From assembly GCA_032622095.1 (NCBI GenBank), contig CP136066.1, positions 98,353,319-98,417,318 on the forward strand: a stretch of 64,000 bases of DNA, read 5' to 3'. Of the stretch, positions 61,516 through 64,000 are shown one piece after another. Within the stretch, counting starts at the first letter, position 1; every line of letters starts with the position of its first letter. Under the pieces are notes generated by a model, which did not search any database, was not told where the DNA came from, and worked only from the letters and a program-made list of their open reading frames with translations. Source of the DNA: Siphonodentalium dalli (Eukaryota; Mollusca; Scaphopoda; Gadilida; Siphonodentaliidae). Both the position numbers and the translations under genes were made by a program.

Positions 61516-61686
61516 CTACAACAAGGAGCATGACCTCGAATGAATGGCGGCCGATCGCGGTGACGTCAGCAATGGTGTCACGTGCGAAATCGTTTGGGAT
61601 TGCCCGGGATGAGGTTGCGAATATGATGATGACGTATGCGTAGGACTCTGGTAGACCGCTGCCTCTGGTGGTGCAATCAGTTGTTT
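61516..61686 (-). CDS. TIR-domain protein, terminal exon (Ser/Pro/Gln-rich tail)
   Basis: Acceptor GCTTTCTTTGCAG| lies at 61687-61699. Read in the phase set by the preceding exon (phase 0), the frame is open for 56 codons and ends in TAG at 61518-61516. It starts KQLIAPPEAAVYQSP and continues as a Ser/Pro/His/Gln-rich, probably disordered tail with no hydrophobic segment. A disordered tail after a TIR domain is plausible in signalling adaptors. No AATAAA is evident just downstream. The link to the upstream exons is inferred from phase and strand only; a 463 bp MITE and other sequence lie between. Confidence 0.55.
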   Translation of the reverse strand, partial: KQLIAPPEAAVYQSPTHTSSSYSQPHPGQSQTISHVTPLLTSPRSAAIHSRSCSLL

Positions 61687-61989
61687 CTGCAAAGAAAGCA
61701 GACGAGATGTATATCAACCCACACACTAGAGAGGTTCAGCAACGTTTATGAGCAACTTGTAACGTGAGTTACTATGGATATCGACATAGCGACGCATCTA
61801 AGCCACATGTGGAAAACGTACGAGTCCATGGTAGTCGCTTAGCGTATCGTTGCGTACGTGATAAGGCCGGGTTTATTGTGTCTACGTTAAACCGACGACA
61901 TGCAGAGGACTAATCGGGGGTTAATTTCGACAATGTGTTATGTAATAAGTCAAGGAACAGCATAGATTGCAGTTACAGTCATGTATATA

Positions 61990-62450
61990 TGTGACCCGCC
62001 GTATCAAATCCAGTCGTAAGTCGGGATTTTTTTAACCCTGTGCCAATGTATTCTCTTATATATGCGAGTCTACCATAGGTCACCTCGCATATATAAGAGA
62101 ATGCATTGGCTTAACAATTTTTTATCATGTTTTTTAAATAAATGTTTCTTACAATTTTTAGGACATAAAATAAAAAAAACATCCATTACCCTGCAGGGAG
62201 CCCCACACATATATATAAGCACATAGAAGAGTGTCGTCTGCTCATGTTTGTCTGGGGCTCTGTATGGGTGAAATTATAAAATTGTTAAAGAATACAAGAA
62301 AACATTATTAAAATTGTAAAAAATTCTTAGGCCAATGCATTCTCTTATATATGCGAGGCGACCTATGGCCGACTCGCATATAAAAGAGAATGCATTGGCA
62401 CAGGGTAAAAAAATCCCGACTTCCGACTGGATTTGATATGGCGGGTCACA
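61990..62450 (+). mobile_element. MITE with TGTGACCCGCC ends and two subterminal hairpins (copy 2)
   Basis: Same family as 38689-39083, opposite orientation. Inverted ends TGTGACCCGCCRTATCAAAT are followed on each side by a hairpin built from CCAATGCATTCTCTTATATA and GCGAG, with a central GACCTATGG-type loop. It lies in the last intron of the TIR gene. TA-rich flanks (TATA left, TACA right) hint at a TA target but do not prove it. Confidence 0.9.
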
Positions 62451-62818
62451 TACATGTATACGCAACAACTCTGTCTCACATTGCTTAACCATTTCTGGAA
62501 GCAGACGAAAGATAACAAACATGCAGAGGAAGTCATATTTATTGGAGGACAATGTTCAGATAGTAAATTCAACAAACGTGGTCGTTTTATTGAACTTACT
62601 ATATCAACATTTTATATGAGAACTACTCGTCGATGAGTATTTACTATAGATAGGGTAAACTAATTTTCGAAAAGCCCGAACTGTATGTGTTCTCTACAAC
62701 CGTATCCACAATTTAAAGATGCTGCCATTTCGAGCTTTCGTGTAGTTTCATGCCGCTGCATTTATGACATCTGCACACCAATGTACTTTGCTACCCAGAC
62801 GCCACATGGTTTACATAC

Positions 62819-62997
62819 CTTATTTTCCGTTACCATGGAGTCGATTCGGCATGAGATAGCATCTTCTGGTAGCATGCTCGTGTGATAGATATTTATTTTA
62901 TCCTTCAAACTGTTAAATTTGTCAGAAAGAGGACTTAATGTCCCGGATGGAGGCCAATCAACGTCATCATCCAAGAACACAAGTAGAATAGGCAAAC
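62819..62997 (-). CDS. TIR-domain protein, middle exon (second half of TIR)
   Basis: Acceptor TTTGCTTTCCAG|GT starts the exon at 62997 and donor AATAAG|GTATGT ends it at 62819. The first two bases complete the Gly codon split from the exon at 63986-63826, and the frame then reads LPILLVFLDDDVDWPPSG. In TIR domains this position holds the fourth beta strand, an I/V-rich stretch followed by acidic residues and a proline-containing loop, before the last helix. After it come LSDKFNSLKDKINIYHTS and a helical end. The exon closes in phase 0, matching the frame of the exon at 61686. Confidence 0.75.
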
Positions 62998-63825
62998 CTG
63001 GAAAGCAAATTTCAATCTCGTAGTAACCAGGACTCGGTCATAGCCAATCAGAAGGTAGACGCGTGGATGTCTGATGCGAAACGTAGGCGGTGACGTCATA
63101 CTGCGAAGAAAGCCCTAGTATATAGCACTTGTAGTAAAGGGTGTAGTAAAGGGTGTCGGAATGTTTTAGACTATCGAACGCGTAGGCGAGTGGTTATATA
63201 TATAAAACCCTTGGAATCTACTGAATTCATTCTTCAGTTTCTATCCATTTAAATATTGGCATGATATACATTTAATTTAGACGGATATAAGTTAGCAAAC
63301 GACAGTTTAGAGGACAAATTCCGACGATTAATTTTATAATTAAAATAACCAAAATACCATAGGAATCTCTTATCACCCTTCATCTAGTGAGAAATGCTAA
63401 AAAAATGATTTCTAAAATATTTCTGACAAAAGCTAAAGATACAATAATCGCTCCTAAATGACTATAAATTTCATTGGCTTCAGGGTAACATATTTTATTC
63501 GAGTTTGATACCAATTTCCGTTGTTGAACAAAATGTTCATATATAATACTTTTTGGAAAAATTTCTACTAGATTTGACAGTGGTTCGCATTATTTTTGTG
63601 TAATTAATCGATTCTGATGACTAAAGTGTAGTTTGAAGACATATTGTTGTTGGAATCTGATGATACTGGGACCATCGAATCGGATTGTGTCCTTTTAAAT
63701 ATATTTAAATACAAATTAAAGTTATAGAGTTTAAAAAAATCGGCTCGCGAACTTTTTTTTCCAGCATAGTCCAGTGCATGTATTGTTAAGACTCTGAAAC
63801 GCTGCAATATTGTACATAAACTTAC
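62998..63825 (-). other. Intron between the two TIR-coding exons
   Basis: Bounded by GTAAGT (minus strand from 63825) and TTTGCTTTCCAG (ending 62998). A phase 1 intron. The interior is AT-rich with no repeat recognised. Confidence 0.7.
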
Positions 63826-63986
63826 CACTGTCGAAGGCGATTCTGCACTCTTTGAACATCGATTCGCTATTATAGTTCGAGTCTGATAACATCATTATCA
63901 CAGCATTGCTTGAGCATATTATATTCTCTATGGACGGAGATTCGTGAGTATTAGCGGATTTCTTCACATCGTACCTCTCCATCAAC
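63826..63986 (-). CDS. TIR-domain protein, exon coding the central TIR segment (gene runs off the window)
   Basis: The acceptor ATTCAACTTTCAG| precedes 63986 and donor GACAGTG|GTAAGT ends the exon at 63826 in phase 1. The peptide includes SIENIICSSNAVIMMLSDSN followed by YNSESMFKECRIAFDSG. This is the classic middle of a TIR domain: a helix beginning I..(I/G)I..S, a buried strand ending in LS.NY, then S...(W)..E...A. The Trp usual in the WxxxE region is replaced by Ser/Met, while the Glu is kept. TIR domains act in Toll/IL-1 signalling by self-association and, in some branches, as NAD hydrolases; which applies is not decidable here. The N-terminal strand (FDAF-like box) and start codon lie beyond position 64000. 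Confidence 0.78.
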
Positions 63987-64000
63987 CTGAAAGTTGAATA

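Noticed and set aside
63604-63828. Minus-strand frame running on from the TIR exon
   Set aside because: It lies beyond the strong donor at 63825 and is intronic; the phase-matched exon at 62997 continues the domain instead.

Overview
The window looks like nuclear DNA from a eukaryote, most likely an invertebrate animal. A mollusc or other lophotrochozoan is my guess from a TIR-domain gene, secreted cysteine-rich exons and many short DNA-transposon remnants; this assignment is an inference. Base composition is AT-rich outside the arrays. Coding density is very low, exons are short with GT-AG borders, and most of the sequence is repetitive. No rRNA, tRNA, CRISPR array or prokaryotic operon was seen.

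Layout. 1-9.6 kb: degraded LINE end, tandem repeats, a 1 kb element bounded by palindromic inverted repeats, and a first exon for a small secreted cysteine-rich protein (8377-8671) with a decayed partial copy of itself downstream. 9.6-32 kb: a 22 kb minisatellite of roughly 34-40 bp units carrying AATAAAGTAAG and a C-run of variable length, interrupted once by a 1.6 kb insertion (11896-13488) that contains another transposon. 32-45 kb: a chain of non-autonomous DNA elements, including a clear hAT-type element with an 8 bp target duplication (40739-41924) and a 1.4 kb imperfect palindrome (42941-44359). 45-46.8 kb: minus-strand exons, one coding for a secreted PAN/apple-like protein.

46.8-57.2 kb: the most striking object, a 10,017 bp foldback element (47045-57061). 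It consists almost wholly of about fifty ~180 bp units in two opposed arms of unequal length, flanked by the 8 bp duplication CGAGAAAT, and sits inside a TTAA-type MITE. A relative of that MITE at 60617-61095 preserves the matching uninterrupted site. The right arm carries an exact tandem duplication of 3,212 bp.

57.2-64 kb: more MITEs and the 3' part of a minus-strand TIR-domain gene, whose three exons (63986-63826, 62997-62819, 61686-61516) join in compatible phases and end in a stop codon. One MITE lies in its last intron.

No genes form a functional group here. The coherent story is repeat biology: nested transposition, foldback growth, and array expansion with higher-order duplication. 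All gene models are from reading splice signals and frames by eye; no database search was possible.
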